64,000 nt of DNA from NCBI GenBank assembly GCA_022316685.1, contig JAKJHU010000030.1, positions 10,416,360-10,480,359 on the forward strand. Direction: 5' to 3'. Each line of letters begins with the position of its first letter. Positions within the stretch are counted from its first letter, which is position 1. The notes under the pieces are model-generated. The model saw nothing but the letters and a program-made list of their open reading frames with translations. It made no database searches and was not told the origin of the DNA. The position numbers and the translations under genes were made by a program. This DNA is from Progne subis subis (lineage: Eukaryota > Chordata > Aves > Passeriformes > Hirundinidae). Below are positions 11,213 to 24,152 of this stretch, piece after piece.

Positions 11213-14200
11213 TCTAACACAAATATTGCTGTTCAAGAAAATTGAGAAAGAGCAATATTCAAGAGTACCCACTAGAGTCCTGACTTTAAAGAATATTTCC
11301 TTCAGATGCACTGTGCACAGGGAGATGGGGTTCATATGTTTCAGTATCACAATTAGCTGTGATTTTTTTAACTCTCTGTTAAATGTTCCTTATATTCTGC
11401 TAGAGGCCACATGAAATCTGGAGACAGGAGAGAGAATGGAATTCTTTTATGCAACATTTCCTGATTTAGATGTTGCACCATATACACTTCGTTCTCAAGT
11501 GGAAGCCAAGGAGTTAATTTTCTTCTACTCTTACAAGATTTTTCTTACCTTAGTGACTAAATTTATTGTATTGTATCAGTCATGACCAATCAAGATGATG
11601 TTGGTGTGTAGTTGTGTTTGAGATTTAGACAACTGGCATTGTCAGAAAAGCATTCACTGCTGTAATGTTCTGCCATATCATTTCAGCAGAGTCTGATAAT
11701 TTGGGAGTCCTATAGGGTATGTAAAAAGCAGAAATGTCTGAGTTCTTTACACAAGCAGAATGACTTTTTACATGGTATGTGCTGTGCAATTAACTTTGGC
11801 AGAATTTATATCTTGATCCCCCTGTTTTTACTAATGTTCTGTTCAGATATCTATTAGAACACTAGCTATTATTACTCCTTGGGTCCAATAATTTAGGGCT
11901 TTCAATCTGTGACCAAAAGTTCCAGTGTTTACTCTGCCCGATACACTACTTTTGTGGAGTTATAAAGTAAAAGAGAGTATAACAACGTGATAGCTCCCAA
12001 ATGAATGTGATATAGTGCAGCATTGTGCAGTGGAAGCTTTCCAAGGGACACTTGAATGGTGAAAGTTTAGAAAATGCATTTAATATGATCATTGCACCAG
12101 ATAAAAATATTTAGTATATACTTTAAGACAGATTATCACCTTGAGTTCTGTATACCATGGACATAAAAAGGGAATTTCCATAATAGGAAAATTACTGCAC
12201 ACAGTGTTGGTAGAACGAAGAGAGGTAATTATTGCAGGGAAAAAAGTGTGCTAGGAAATTGCTATGCTTTGCCACTAATGTAATAAGCAAAAGGGAATTA
12301 TCCAGAATTGCATCAAATATTATCCTTCTGTCACAATTGTGCTATTGCAGTATGTATAGGAAAAGAAATCGGGAAAGGGTAGTGCAGTGCTGAAATAGGA
12401 AGAAAAAAATGTATTTAGTGGATTGTGTAGGTAATAAAGTTGGTGAACTGGTGGAAGGATGTTCTTCCAAATTCCACTATTCTGTTTGCATTGGATTTAA
12501 AGTATATTAAACATGCCAGTTATTTACTGTGATTCATTAATAATGAAATGCAATGTATGTACAATCATTCTTCATTGATCAAATCTAAAATGCATTCCAC
12601 TGGTAAGTGTAGATTTTCTCAATAAACTTCTATTTGTTAGGTGGTGGGGTAGAAAGAATTTATACAAAAAAATTCCTTGAATCTCAAGTTTTGCTTTAGG
12701 TATTTCTGTGACTGAATTTTTTTCTGTATTATTTGTTGTAATGTTTTGAATGTCTGTGTTTGGTTCTTTAAGTTTCAGGGAAGATAAGCACTGTAGTTAT
12801 GAAATTCTTAATTATTCTTGATAATACTTGCAGAAGTTATGGATATAAATATTCTGGCATATGCCTGAGAAGGGAAATAAACCTAGTAGGTTTAAATCTA
12901 GTAGGCCTCTGTTTCTCTGTTATTCTTCATGAAGGATTCTCCTTGGCTTGAACCAGAATTATGTGCATGGAGCTGTACATAAACTAAGCCTATAAAATAT
13001 TGGTAACTCTAATTTCAGACTAAAAATTGCATAAAGAATATTTATAAGTAATTTTTAGCTAGAAAGAAGATGGGCCTTTTATCTAGTTGCCATATATTCT
13101 TTAATAAATACTTAAGAATATAAAGGATGTTAACATTACAGACAATTGATAAGCCGGTTTAGAGACATATTTCTGGACACACAACTAACATACACTGATG
13201 GCTTTTGGATGCCAAATGCTGAGATTATAAAGTTATAGATATCTTAGGAAATTTTGGTAGCAAGTGTTTGTAATTACTAATCTTGAAGAAAAGATCTGCA
13301 AAACTGGAATGTAAGAATATCCGATAAGCAGCTAAGATTAATTTCTATTCATGACTACATTATTAATTTGTCACAGTGTTCAAGGTAGCCTAGTAAAATA
13401 TTTCAGACTCTTCTTCATATAATTTAATGTTAGACTTTGATCAGAAGCTGAGGGAGGGTCAAAGAAAGTGTGTGGGAAAGAATATTGGACTAGTATTAAG
13501 CTATTTTGTTTCAGCTAGATATTAGTATGCATGAACATAGCTAGACCCTTTTGCTATCTATTTCTCTCTGTACTCCATTCTAAAATGATTTATAATGTTT
13601 GAATCCCTTCCCCTTTTTAGCTGAGTGCAATATTACAGCACAGTACATTGGTACTGATTTTAAATAGCATTTCACAACCAGCTCAGTCTCTTGCTTTGTT
13701 CTCTCTATGGGCATCGTGTCACTTGGAGAATGATGAGCTAAAAGTAATGAGTGTTGATGTGGTGATGCTATAATTTTTTATGCAGCTTGAAATGAATATC
13801 TGAGCTGACCTGTGTTAAGGGATGTGATGAAAGGCTCACCTTCCCCCACACAGAGGAGCATGAAGACAGGAGCGCTTGCCCTGAGCTGCTCAGGGCTGTC
13901 CTGGGAGAGCCCCAGGTGCGTCACAGCACCACAAGTCCCTGGAGATCATCCTTCAGCACAAGACAGGCTGAAGGATCCCTGCCCTGGCGTACCCATTATT
14001 TGATACAAGGAAAGAGCATGCTGGGATGGTGGAAGACATACTATGGAACGTTTAGGGAAGGAACCAAAGGTGGTCAGCTGAAGGGAAAAAGCTGGTTTGG
14101 GTAGGAACAAATGTGCAAAAATGGAGAGAGAAGAAGACACAGGGAAACTGTTGACATTTGCTAGTTGGTACCCTAGTCTGTGTTTCAGGTGGTGGGCTAT

Positions 14201-15180
14201 GCTTTTCTGTCCTATACATCTATGGTTTATGTAGTTAGATGCACTTAAATATGCTGTTTCTCTACCTATTTATTGGTTTCATTAGTAGCAAAATTTGTTT
14301 ACATGATATGTGCACTAGTTTTGATTCTAGAACTATTCTGTAGTTACTGTTTTTACATAAAAATATAGAATGTATTATATTACCCATTATCATGAATGAA
14401 CTATTGTTTTAAGTCCTCCAAATTCAGTTATTAAAAATAAAAGTTATTAAAAATAAAGTACTTCAATAAAATATAGTATTAATATATAGAGGCACTATTT
14501 TTTTATTTTCCATACTGATGCATTTTTATTGCTTTAGGATCTCCAGTTTCCCACTGAAGAACTCTTGAGAGCTACAGTTCTGAAAGAGTAATCAGTTATA
14601 TTTTTTATTTCAGGCATATTGTCTATCCATATATGTGCTTGTCATTATTACAGAAACAAAGAAAAATAAGACTGTAGTGTACTGTCTTACTGAATGTATG
14701 ACTATATGCATCTCAGCCTATTCATCTTTTTAAGAAATTATTTTCATTTATAAGCACGTAGTTTTTCATCTGAAATCCCAATAGCCTCTGGCAGAAGTAT
14801 TTTAGAGATCCAATAAATGCTATACAAATATTATATACTAAATGAGAAAAAAGATTTGCACTAGAAACATTGAAGGGCTAGAAGTAAAGAAAATAATGAG
14901 AACCTTAGATATTGAATATATTGAAAAATTGACAATTAACTCAGGTGATTATAAAAGAATCTTTAGTAGCTCTACAATTATTAAGAAAGTTAAATTTAAC
15001 TGTAAATATTTCAGTGTTATTTCAAGAAAATATGTTGGATATAATGTTGAATATTTGAAAGACTATTAAATTAATTTGATTTCATCACATTAAAATGTTG
15101 GAATATGCCTAGACTCAGATGGAAAATAAATAGCAAACTGCAAAATATACCATAAGACCATTATAATTTTTCAGAATCAA
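11213..15180. other. AT-rich non-coding DNA
   Basis: Nearly 4 kb of AT-rich sequence with no recognisable gene. The only GC-richer spot is about 13845-13990, which has splice-like signals (entered separately). The 75-codon frame at 14842-15069 is AT-rich and shows no domain. Confidence 0.4.
13854..13915 (+). other. Possible short exon (weak)
   Basis: A 62-bp GC-richer segment is preceded by a C/T-rich stretch ending CACAG and followed by CAG/GTGCG. It could be a non-coding or coding exon. A chance pair of splice-like signals, or the edge of an old repeat, is equally possible. Confidence 0.12.
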
Positions 15181-16330
15181 GCAGTTGGTGTAGAAGACCA
15201 ACTTGACTGAACAGAGAACACTTTGAGATCAAGAAGAAAATGAAATTGTGTGATCTCTGTAAATAAGGTTAGGCTTCACAGGGAGATTACAGAGATGCAT
15301 TTCACAGACACAGGGAGAAAAAAGGGCAAAGCTCAGTTACAGTTGAAACTGGCCAATGTTATGTCTGAAAATAAAAGAGATATTTTGAAATATACTAATA
15401 GCAAGAGAGGCCTAAGGAAAATGTTTGATTGATATTTGATTGTCACCTGACAAATAAGGATGAAGAAAAGCTGGAGGCATTCAGTGTTGGTAGCTTTTTG
15501 CTTCAGTCTTTAATATTACTGGTAAACTTGGTCCTCTGAGTTGGACCACAGCTACGGAAAACTGTGACTTCCCACTGGTGGACCTTGAAGTTTTAAGGGA
15601 GCAGTTGTATCAGTTGAATGTCCATAAATGCATGTGCCTGATGGGATTTGGGTACTGAAGGAGTGGATGTTATGGAAGGACCCCTCCTGATCATCTATCA
15701 AAAGTCTTGGAAGTTCAGCGAGGTCCCTGCTGAGTGAAAGCTGTCCAGTGTTACTTGAGTCTACAAAAATAGTGTGAGGGAGGACCCAGGGAGCTGCAAA
15801 CATGTAAGTCTAAGCTCAGGCCCTGGAAATATTATGGAGAAGATTATACTGGGTGGTATTGAAAGTAATTTAAAGAACAATGCAAGAACAATGCAATCAT
15901 CAGGCACAGTAAAGTTGGGCGTACAAAGGGAAAGCCCTTCCTTATTTAATATCTTTCTCATTAAGATCACCCAGATTGTGGATTAAGAGAAGGCAGTAGA
16001 AGTAGTTTTTTCTGGATTTTGGTGAGGCTTTTTGATACTGTCCCTGACAACATCTTTCTCAACCACTTGTCCACCTGTAGGATGAGCAAGTTCAATGGTG
16101 AACTGAATGGAGAACTGGCTGAACAGGTTGCTTTGAGTGGGGCTACATCTGGCTGTACCAAGTGTCCCTCAGGCTTCAAACCTGGGGTCAGTTCGGTTTG
16201 TTATTTTTATCAGTGATCTGGGTGCAGGAGTTGAATACACACCCTTAGTAATTTTGCTGTTGATACCAAACTGAGAGGTGCCACTGGCTCATGTGAGGTT
16301 CCATTGACTCGTGTGAGACCCACATCATTA
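15180..16330 (+). mobile_element. CR1 LINE fragment (3' half, diverged)
   Basis: The segment reads through characteristic CR1 reverse-transcriptase-region phrases. They include the stretch around 16015-16060 describing a Phe-Asp-Thr-Val-type motif, and around 16185-16225 the conserved sequence encoding a Ser-Val-Cys-type motif and an Ile-Ser-Asp-Leu-Gly-type motif. Stops and indels interrupt all frames. It is an old, dead, 5'-truncated copy on the plus strand. Boundaries are approximate. Confidence 0.7.
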
Positions 16331-19300
16331 CATATAGAATTTAGGAGAAATAAAGTGAATATAGAATGTAAAAAAAATATAAGAGATGAGAAAATATTTC
16401 TGGATACAGTGAAAAAGTTGGAACTTACTAAATTTTACTTTCTGTAATGACTGTTTAGTGAGATTTTTTTGTCGTACTTACTGGGACTAAATACATTTCT
16501 ATTCTCTTAAGTGAATTAATCACCTAATACTTATTAATGAGCCTTTCTCAAGGGGTTAAAGCATGTTTTTTCTCCTTTGATCAGTGCCCATACTTTCTAG
16601 GTAGCCTGTCTTCTATGCTGAACATCCAGTCTGACTCCTAAATCCTGGCAAGCTGTCTACTCCTGAGATTTTTGTTAGCAGAATTCCTTCCAGGCATTTT
16701 TTGGAATAAATGACTCGTCTGTGTTTCCTAAAGAAATTGTTTAAGATCCCAGGTCCATGAGAGAATGATAGGCTGATAATCCTCATAATAAAATAATTTC
16801 CCTTTGCATGAGAATCAGGTGTATAAACTCTTGATGTGTTTTTTCATCATTCTATAATTGCTAATTCTGGAATTTCGCTAGTCAGAGGGCTGTCTGTCGT
16901 GCATCAGATTATTGACAGCCCAGGTCTCTTTGTGTGTTTTGCCCAGAGCAAAGACTTTGAGCTTAGGGTTTAAATAACTTATCTTGGTGCCAGATACCTT
17001 GTAGCCAAAGTAGAGGCCTGTGTCAATGAGAAACTGTAAGTGCTGTAATCTGTATTAACTTGTCTTGAACTCAAGTGTAAGAGTGCTAAAATAAGCTAAA
17101 ATAAGGCATTAATATTATGTATTGGTTAGTGCTGTGATGGCAGAACTGTGCATAAAACTTCACAAAATATGTGAGGACTGTGATCATCAAGGGGACAAAG
17201 GTCTGTGCTGTTGCATACAAGAAGAATTGGGGAATATTCAAGAAGTGTGACTTACAAAATGAGAAAAAAATCCCAGTATAAACAATTTTAGAAGCAGTTG
17301 AGAGCCTGCTTCCCCTTGGGACAACCAAATAGCCTAAAAACATTAGACAGTGAAAATATGAAGAAGAAATAAAATTAATGCCCTTCAGTTATAAATTCTC
17401 TCATCAAAGTCTCTTGGTTTTAATCATCTTAATCTCAGCAACTGAGAACCAATAATGACCATAGCCAACAGTGTCATGTAGTAGTCATGAGTAGTATATT
17501 AATGTTACTGACAGACAGTTTTGTATACATTGTGGTAATTGGTAATACAGAAAACTGATTATTAGCATAAAATGTGTTGTTAATTAATAAATTTAGTAAT
17601 GTTGGGGTTTAAAGCTTTAAACTGGCCTAATTCATCGGTCTTATAAACCCGATACAGCATTCTCTTAATTAACTAAAAAAATAGATACATATTTTATATG
17701 TACGCATACATTTATGGACACATACTTGTTCAATTGCAATGACCTAAAAGTTGAACATTGAAACACTGACCATTGGAGAAGGAGCACTGTGTTTTGTTTT
17801 CCAGCCAACTCATCTTCTGCAGATATTGTTTCCACCTCTGGATCCCCCCAGGTCTCAGTTTGTAGCCTCTCTTGCTTTCCTACCCAGACTCGTCATTGAT
17901 GCTGTCATTGCTTCTCCATGCTGTCACTAAGGACCTGGAAATTCTTTTTTTGCTGGTAACATTCATTGAAGAAGTAGCTGTTCAGCTTGTGGATACTTGC
18001 TTACTCAGAAGGATGCTCTTCTTGTCCCATGCTTAGTGCTGAGTTTTCTCTTCTTACCAGTCTTCAGATAATCCTAGATCCATAATTTAATAATTTCTAA
18101 AATGAGGGGTTTGTTAACAGAACCATTGAACATGACAGCTTTCATAGCATCTCACTGCACAAAGTGTTTGAAAATTAGATTAAATGGACCTCTGATCTTC
18201 TACATCAGATGCTGTGTTCCTGTGAAAAAAGATATGAGTCAAACAGATGAGAATAATGTTGTTTTGTATCTTTAATGGATGTGTGTAAAAGCTGTTCAAA
18301 GCAAATCAAATCAAAACTAGCATATATAATTCGAAGGTATTAAAAGTGAAAATGTTTAGCAAGTTATGTGCTGTTAAAATCTGTGGATTTCAGGGCCAGG
18401 GTTTCTTTGCAGTTGCTGAAACCCTCTTAGATGAAGCCTAGGAACCCAGGGGTCTCTTCATCCCACTTCCATGGCTGCTGCTGCTGCTGCTACTTTCCCT
18501 GTCTGCAGGTCTGACAGCTAGTGAGGCTGAGCCTGTGTTCCAGAGTGTCCTTGTGTGAGCACATGCTCATACACACACTCACACACACACACATTCAAGA
18601 TTAAATTGCTCAGGGAAAGATAAACACAGTCAGGTCTCTAGTTGCTGGGACATTTATTTGTAGACATTGTGACCTACAGCCCCTTCTCCATTTGCCGCCA
18701 CTCCTGTGGGGTGCAGCACTGATACATAAGATAGAGAATGAGAGAACAACAACAAACAAGGTAAGAAAATAATTTAATAAATTCATATGAGGAAAATAAA
18801 TGATCTGAAGAGCAAAAGAAGTTGTTACAGTCCTCACCAAAGAGTACACAGTCTTCTGCTAATAAATATTTTTTCTAGAAAATACTGAAGGTGAGATTTA
18901 ATTCCAGTGGAGGGTTTTGGTTTGTTAATTATTTCCTCTCTTGATTTGACCCCTTTTTGCCTTTGAGCAAGGAATTAATTAACTTCCCTATCATTATGGA
19001 GATGGCATTGAAGAGATTATATTAGGGATGGAGTGCAGGGTATATCTATTCTCTGTTTCAACTTTAGGTCAACAGATAGTAATCATGGAATGGCTCTGTA
19101 TCACTTTGTAGATTGAAGAATGATTATTTCATGCTGTTGTATCTTTCCACAATGTTTCCTTGCCTTCTGGTTTGGAGCTGGAACAGCTTTTAGCCTCTTA
19201 ATGAAGCCATGCAAAGCCTTTTGTGTCTGATTGTGATTCTTAGTGAAATGTAGGAAAAGCACAGCAAAAAAAAAAAAAAAAAAAGAGCAGAATTTGATGT

Positions 19301-19938
19301 TCTGGGTTAACAGGGGAAAGAAGAACCAAACACCTACATTTTCAATCTGTTTTGGATTGGTTACAGACATTACCAGCAATATGTTTCTGAAGGTTCTACT
19401 GGTGTGAATCTAGCAATTCTGATGGTTGATTTAGCAGGAAGTAGAAAGGAAATGTCAAAGTGAATGGATTCATAAACCCCTCAGTGGGTTTGAAGTAGAT
19501 GTTGCTAGATGCATAAATGCTAGGACCTGTGGGGTTTAGTGCCTTTGTATACTTGTTGTAAGCATAGAAGAAACCCACTTTCTATTACTATCACAATGCA
19601 TATTTTCATCAACACTAAATTATCTTCAAGTGGTTTAAAGAAAAAGAGGGGAAAAAAGAAAAGGACTTTCACAAGGGACTTAAAAAAGTATTCTGCTTTA
19701 AAAGTCTGAAGCCAACATTGTAAACCTTAAAGTTACACTTCTTTTTTCCTCAAGTGTGAGACTGATGCTCATTAGGGAGAGTTTCCTACCAACAAAGTAA
19801 TAAAAACAGTGATATGTAATAAAAAAATCAAATTATCCAGTACTTGCAATCCCTAAATGAGGATTTTAATAAGAGATGGCTACTATGCAATAATTTACCT
19901 GAGAATATGTCTAAGAAAAGCCACAGAAATAATTATTT
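16331..19938. other. AT-rich non-coding DNA
   Basis: No gene recognised. Contains a short CTG run (about 18478-18492), a CA microsatellite (about 18570-18594) and an A homopolymer (about 19265-19284). Confidence 0.4.
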
Positions 19939-19943
19939 CCATG

Positions 19944-22141
19944 TGTCATGAGTTAGCACAGTTTAGTTTTTTTCATTAGGGAGGAATGTCCTGTCAGGAC
20001 CTTAGCACTGTTTTAGAAAGGACAGGGACCTATCGGAAGCCAGTTTGGGATATTGGCATCTGCTTGACCACTAAGAATATTGAATGTGACTTTGGGATGT
20101 ACCCATATAAGCCCCGAATTTGTTCAGGACAGCCTCTTTTTCTTCCTAGTCAACGGAATAGGTAACATCCAGTCAGGCCTGCTGTTTCCCATTGAGTCAT
20201 TGAAAACCGATATAGGCACGGACAAAAACCCTCTAACTAATTAAAGTTAGAAAGTGGTATGTTTATTCACCGGCGGGCGGCACGGGAGTCATCTCCAAAA
20301 GGCGTGGCCGCCCTGAACAAGGCTCTTTGCTCTCTATTTATTTTCCAAGATCTTACATACAATACATATGCATAACCCCAGCACCTCCCATCCCTGCTCT
20401 GTATTAAAATGAGGCTATCAGTCCTTCACGCGTGCGCAGTTCTTCTCTTGAATTGGGTCAGTAGTCTCAAAGGATGAAGTCAGGAGAGTCTTCATCAGGT
20501 CTTTTCTGGCACAATCTAAGGTCCCCTGCTTCATGATTGATTGATACGAAGTCCAGATGCTGACCATTGTTCTTACTGGTTTCAATCTGTTCTTATTGTA
20601 AGATTATTCTTATAGTATTATTCTTACAGTAAGTGATGGTTCACTTACTCCACTTTTTCTATAAACAAGCTCATAATATAACAGTTAGCTCTAGCTTGAG
20701 CATCTAATAATCATTAACCTACTATTTACTAATCTAACTTACATCTTGATCAATATAAATTGCTTCTAACCCTTAGCTAAAATCTTAACTCTTTAAAATC
20801 ATCATTTTACCATCCTCCCCCCTCATTGGTGAGGGGAGCTGGCCCCAAGGCCTGGCCGGGCTCCATCAGCTCCCGGCAGGGGAGGAGAGGTTGCAGCTTA
20901 ACATCAACTACTTTTTCAAGCCACAGAGCCACAGAGCCACGGAGCCCTGGAGCAGGAAAGGATCTCCACTGGGCCCCTGATAACAGCCATGGGCCCGGTT
21001 GGGCCAAGGCCACCCTGATTGTCACTGAGGGGTGTGCAGAGCTTCCCACCCCCCTCCAGTGATTCCCAGATGGAAAAGAAAAGAGTGGAGGGAGGAAATC
21101 AGACCGATCTGAGGTGCAGTGAAAAAAGACTGATGTCCTGCAGGGATCACATGGGCACTGCAGGCCTGGGCAGATTTAACCCTTTCCTGACAATATGAAG
21201 CTTCCAAGGCCTAACCCTTCCCTGAGAGACAGAAGAAAGAGAGAGAGTGTACATAGAAAAGACACCATAAAAGGTCAGTGGATCAAGAGTGAAGAATTAG
21301 CAAAGATTATTAGAAAGAAGGATTGAGAATGTGGCCATTTTTAACAGGACTTCCCTGGAGTAAACTATGGAGAAATGTATGGAGACTGTTTCTTGTAACA
21401 TCTTAAAGTTGTTTGGGGAAATGCTGGTTCTAGTCAAAGCTGGGGATTGATATGATTGAGATTTAAGTAAGAATCTTAAAGCCCCTCACTCCTAGGGTAA
21501 AAGGGAGTCTCAGCCTTTAAGAGGATTTTAGAGAGAAAGTGACTTGAAGCCCTTGGCTCCTGGGGTAAAAGGAGGTCTCTATTTCTTTTAAGATAGAGAC
21601 AGTTTTAGAGATAGAAGAGAATCCTTATTTTGTACTAAAAGAAGCATTCTTAAACAGTACCCCAGATACACTGAGAGGCCCATGAGTAGCCAAAGGAAAG
21701 GTTGCTAATAAGTAGAACAGCATAATCTGCAAAAACTCCAGGCAGTTGCAGATTTGTGACATTGGGAGCCACAAGACTGTTTTTGTCTTGTGCTGAATGT
21801 CTCCCTAAGGAACTAGAGAGACTCCTCTCCCAAAGTGATGAAAATTATATTTAAATTGTGAAACTGACTGAAAATCACAGGCTGTGTCTCTCTATGTTGT
21901 TTGTAAAAAAGTTAATAGTTTGTTAAAGGAAGGGAAGAGTGTTTTGAAGTTTCATTTTGTTTTGTTTTTTTTTCAACTTTTCCTTTCCATTCTTTTAGTG
22001 TGTGTTAATAAAACTATTTGTTTATTTTTAAGCTTGAGCCTGCTTTACTTTTCCTGATATTCTCCCACAAAAAGAAAATAAACACTAAGACCACTACACT
22101 AAATTTGGCAAACAGAATTTGACAAACATTAAACCACTACA
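19944..22141 (+). mobile_element. LTR element with 5-bp target-site duplication, carrying a nested insertion
   Basis: The left end is TGTCATGAG and the right end CCACTACA. Both sides are flanked by CCATG (19939-19943 and 22142-22146). The left part has a TATA-like CATATAAG near 20104. The right part has a TTAATAAAA poly-A signal near 22005 followed by a T/C-rich U5-like end, giving plus orientation. GC-rich sequence at 20830-21060 contains short CCACAGAG repeats. A minus-strand LTR-like block (20201-20801) appears to be inserted within it. No retroviral protein domain was seen, so it is a solo LTR or a heavily internally deleted provirus. Confidence 0.55.
20201..20801 (-). mobile_element. Probable nested LTR, class I-like
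   Basis: A CpG-containing block reads like an LTR on the minus strand. It has A/T-rich TATA-like sequence, an AATAAA (plus-strand TTTATT near 20262) and a short U5-like end. Ends chosen as TG and CA are flanked by TCAT on both sides (20197-20200 and 20802-20805), which would be a 4-bp duplication as in gammaretrovirus-like ERVs. A 4-bp match can occur by chance, so the exact ends are uncertain. Confidence 0.45.
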
Positions 22142-22327
22142 CCATGACATGAGTAGTGTCTACTCAAATGTATTTTGAGTATAGGCACATGTATAGGCAC
22201 AGACTCAGAATTCAGGCAACTTTTCTGAAGTAAGTTATGACTTTCAAGGGCCTTAAAACAGAGTGGAAATTTTCACACAGTTTTGTGTACCATAGCTTCA
22301 TGTACCAGAGTTAAAAATGAAATGAAA

Positions 22328-22470
22328 ATTACTTTTTTTTTAAAAAAATATTTTTCCTTTTTTTTTTTTTTTTCTTTTTTCTTTTTTGTTTTGTTTTGGC
22401 TTTTTTTCTCTTTTTTGTTTTTGTTTTTTGTTTTGTTTTGGCTTTTTTTCCCTTTTTTTTTTGTGAGGAA
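22328..22470. repeat. T-rich low-complexity tract
   Basis: About 140 bp of T runs with interspersed G and C, including a repeated unit of the form GTTTTGTTTTGGC followed by a T run. The frames crossing it are meaningless. Confidence 0.8.
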
Positions 22471-23059
22471 TTGTCAGAAAAAAAACAACAGGGCAAAATG
22501 TATACAGATAATTAAAAATGGACGAGTAAATTGTGCTCAAACTTTCTTTGATATCACAGAATTTCTACAATCTGTGTTGCATAACTAGTATCTTTTATAA
22601 AGGATTCTTTTACTATTCTACACATAGTTATGCTTCAGTAATTAATAGAAAGTGCTAGTACTCTGGGACTTTTTATTTTATTTCATAATTGAACAGACTT
22701 TTCAATATGAGTTGGTACTCTAATCTTTCTTTTGACATAGAAATGTGTTTGTCCTGTAGCATTCACATACTGAGATTATAAAACCTAGAGACTCCATATT
22801 CAGCTGGTAGTTGCCACTTAACAAGGTTGCAAAGCATACAAAGAAGTGTACATTCTTAATTTAAGATGGTATCATTCTAATTTAGTTAAGATAGTTTGCT
22901 AGATAGCTAGCATAAATCAATATGCTCCCAGCAGAGTCAAAGAAGATAGATCCTAACTAGCTGGTCTTTTCCATAATATATTTAATCATGTTTTTAAACA
23001 AGCAAACAAAAAATTGTATTAAGCTTTTTAAAGGACAACCAAAATAAGTCGTTCTCTGT
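22471..23059. other. AT-rich non-coding DNA
   Basis: No feature recognised before the CR1 begins near 23060. Confidence 0.4.
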
Positions 23060-23735
23060 CATAAGTAAGTCTGCTGATCATACAAAACTAGGAGGAGTTG
23101 TTGCCTCCCTCAAAGGCAAGGAGACCTCAACAAATTAGAGGACTGAGAAATCACCAACCATGTGAAGTTTAAGGGCAAATGCTGGATTCTGCACCTGGGG
23201 TGGGGTGACCTTGAATGTATGGACAGTCTGGGGAATGAGTGGCTGGAGAGCAGCTCCACGGAAAGGGACCTGGGGTCAGTGGCAACTTGACCATGAGTCA
23301 TCAGTGCCCTGGCAGCCAGGAGGACCAACTCTGTCCTGGGGGGCATCAGACACAGCATTGCCAGCTGGGCAAGGGAGGGGATTGTCCTACTCTCCTCTGC
23401 ACTGGGGCAGCCTCACCTCGAATATTGTGTCCAGTTTTGGGTATATTAGAAAGATATTAAGCTGTTAGAGAGCATCCAAATGAGAGCAACAAAGATGGTG
23501 AAGAGCCTTGAGGGGTAGTCCTGTGAGGAGTGGCTGAGGTCAGTTGGTCTGTTAGCCTGGAAGAGACCAAGACCTTGGAGAATTCTGCAGCTTCCTCACA
23601 AGGGGAAGAAAAAAAGCAAGCATCAATTTTCTCTCTGATGAGCAGTGATAATACCTAAGGAAATGGAATGATGCTGCATCTGAGGAGATTAGGTTGGATA
23701 TTAGAAAAAAGTTCATCACCCAGAGGGTGTTTGGG
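23060..23735 (+). mobile_element. CR1 LINE 3' portion, left part, split by the ERV
   Basis: Readable CR1 3' sequence on the plus strand: the region rich in CTGGGGTCAGTGG/CAGCCAGGAGGACC-type phrases, then the conserved stretch ending in the CACCCAGAGGGTG motif just upstream of the CR1 end. The sequence breaks off at 23735, where the ERV starts, and resumes after the provirus at 30547. The CR1 therefore predates the ERV. Confidence 0.85.
23730..23735 (+). repeat. Target-site duplication of the ERV, left copy
   Basis: TTTGGG directly abuts the 5' LTR and is repeated at 30547-30552 after the 3' LTR. Removing the provirus and one copy gives continuous CR1 sequence. Confidence 0.93.
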
Positions 23736-24132
23736 TGTTACCCTGGTTTTTCTGAGTTTTTTAAAGCCTTTTGAATTTTCATAAAATGGAGTCAGATCTT
23801 TTAGCTACTGCATAATATTAGGAGCAGTTTCTACCTTTTCTCACAGATGTAACATAAACAAATCCTTTGTTTTTCATTCTCTGTCCTTTGTTTGCATATT
23901 TCTAACCTGAAAACAATTGTAACTGACGGCTGGTCTGGCCAGTTGGCTGAAAGGTGGAAACTCCAGAAGCCAATGTTCAGCCAGACCCACAAATGTATAA
24001 AAAGTAAGAAATAAACAGGCAGAGGGCTCTCCGCCCAGTTCTCCACCTTGGCTCAGCTTGAGCTAATGGAGGAACTCTCTGCCCTGCGAAAATCTCTCAT
24101 CTCGTGTGATTGCTTTGCGTGTCATGATCACA
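23736..24132 (+). repeat. 5' LTR of the ERV
   Basis: A 397-bp repeat starting TGTTACC and ending TCACA, matched by the 3' LTR at 30150-30546 with about four differences counted by eye (one in CCAATG/CCAGTG, one in AAATCTC/AAATTTC, two adjacent near the 3' end). It contains a TATA box (23996-24004) and AATAAA (24010-24015), so U3, R and U5 can be placed approximately. Near-identity implies a recent insertion. Confidence 0.95.
23996..24004 (+). promoter_or_regulatory. LTR TATA box
   Basis: TATAAAAAG, the only good TATA box in the LTR. An AATAAA poly-A signal starts just 6 bp after it (24010), so the signal lies at or near the U3/R border. The same pair is at 30410-30418 and 30424-30429 in the 3' LTR. 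Confidence 0.75.
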
Positions 24133-24134
24133 AG

Positions 24135-24152
24135 TGGTGACCCCTGCGTGTG
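24135..24152 (+). other. Primer-binding site, tRNA-Trp-like
   Basis: It lies two bases after the 5' LTR and begins TGGTGACCCC. The first ten bases match the complement of the 3' end of tRNA-Trp, the primer of avian alpharetroviruses. The remaining eight match only partly. The assignment to tRNA-Trp is the best fit from memory of tRNA ends and is not certain. Confidence 0.65.

Noticed and set aside
23205..23468. Frames of 73-87 codons with protein-like composition
   Set aside because: They come from the CR1 3' untranslated region.
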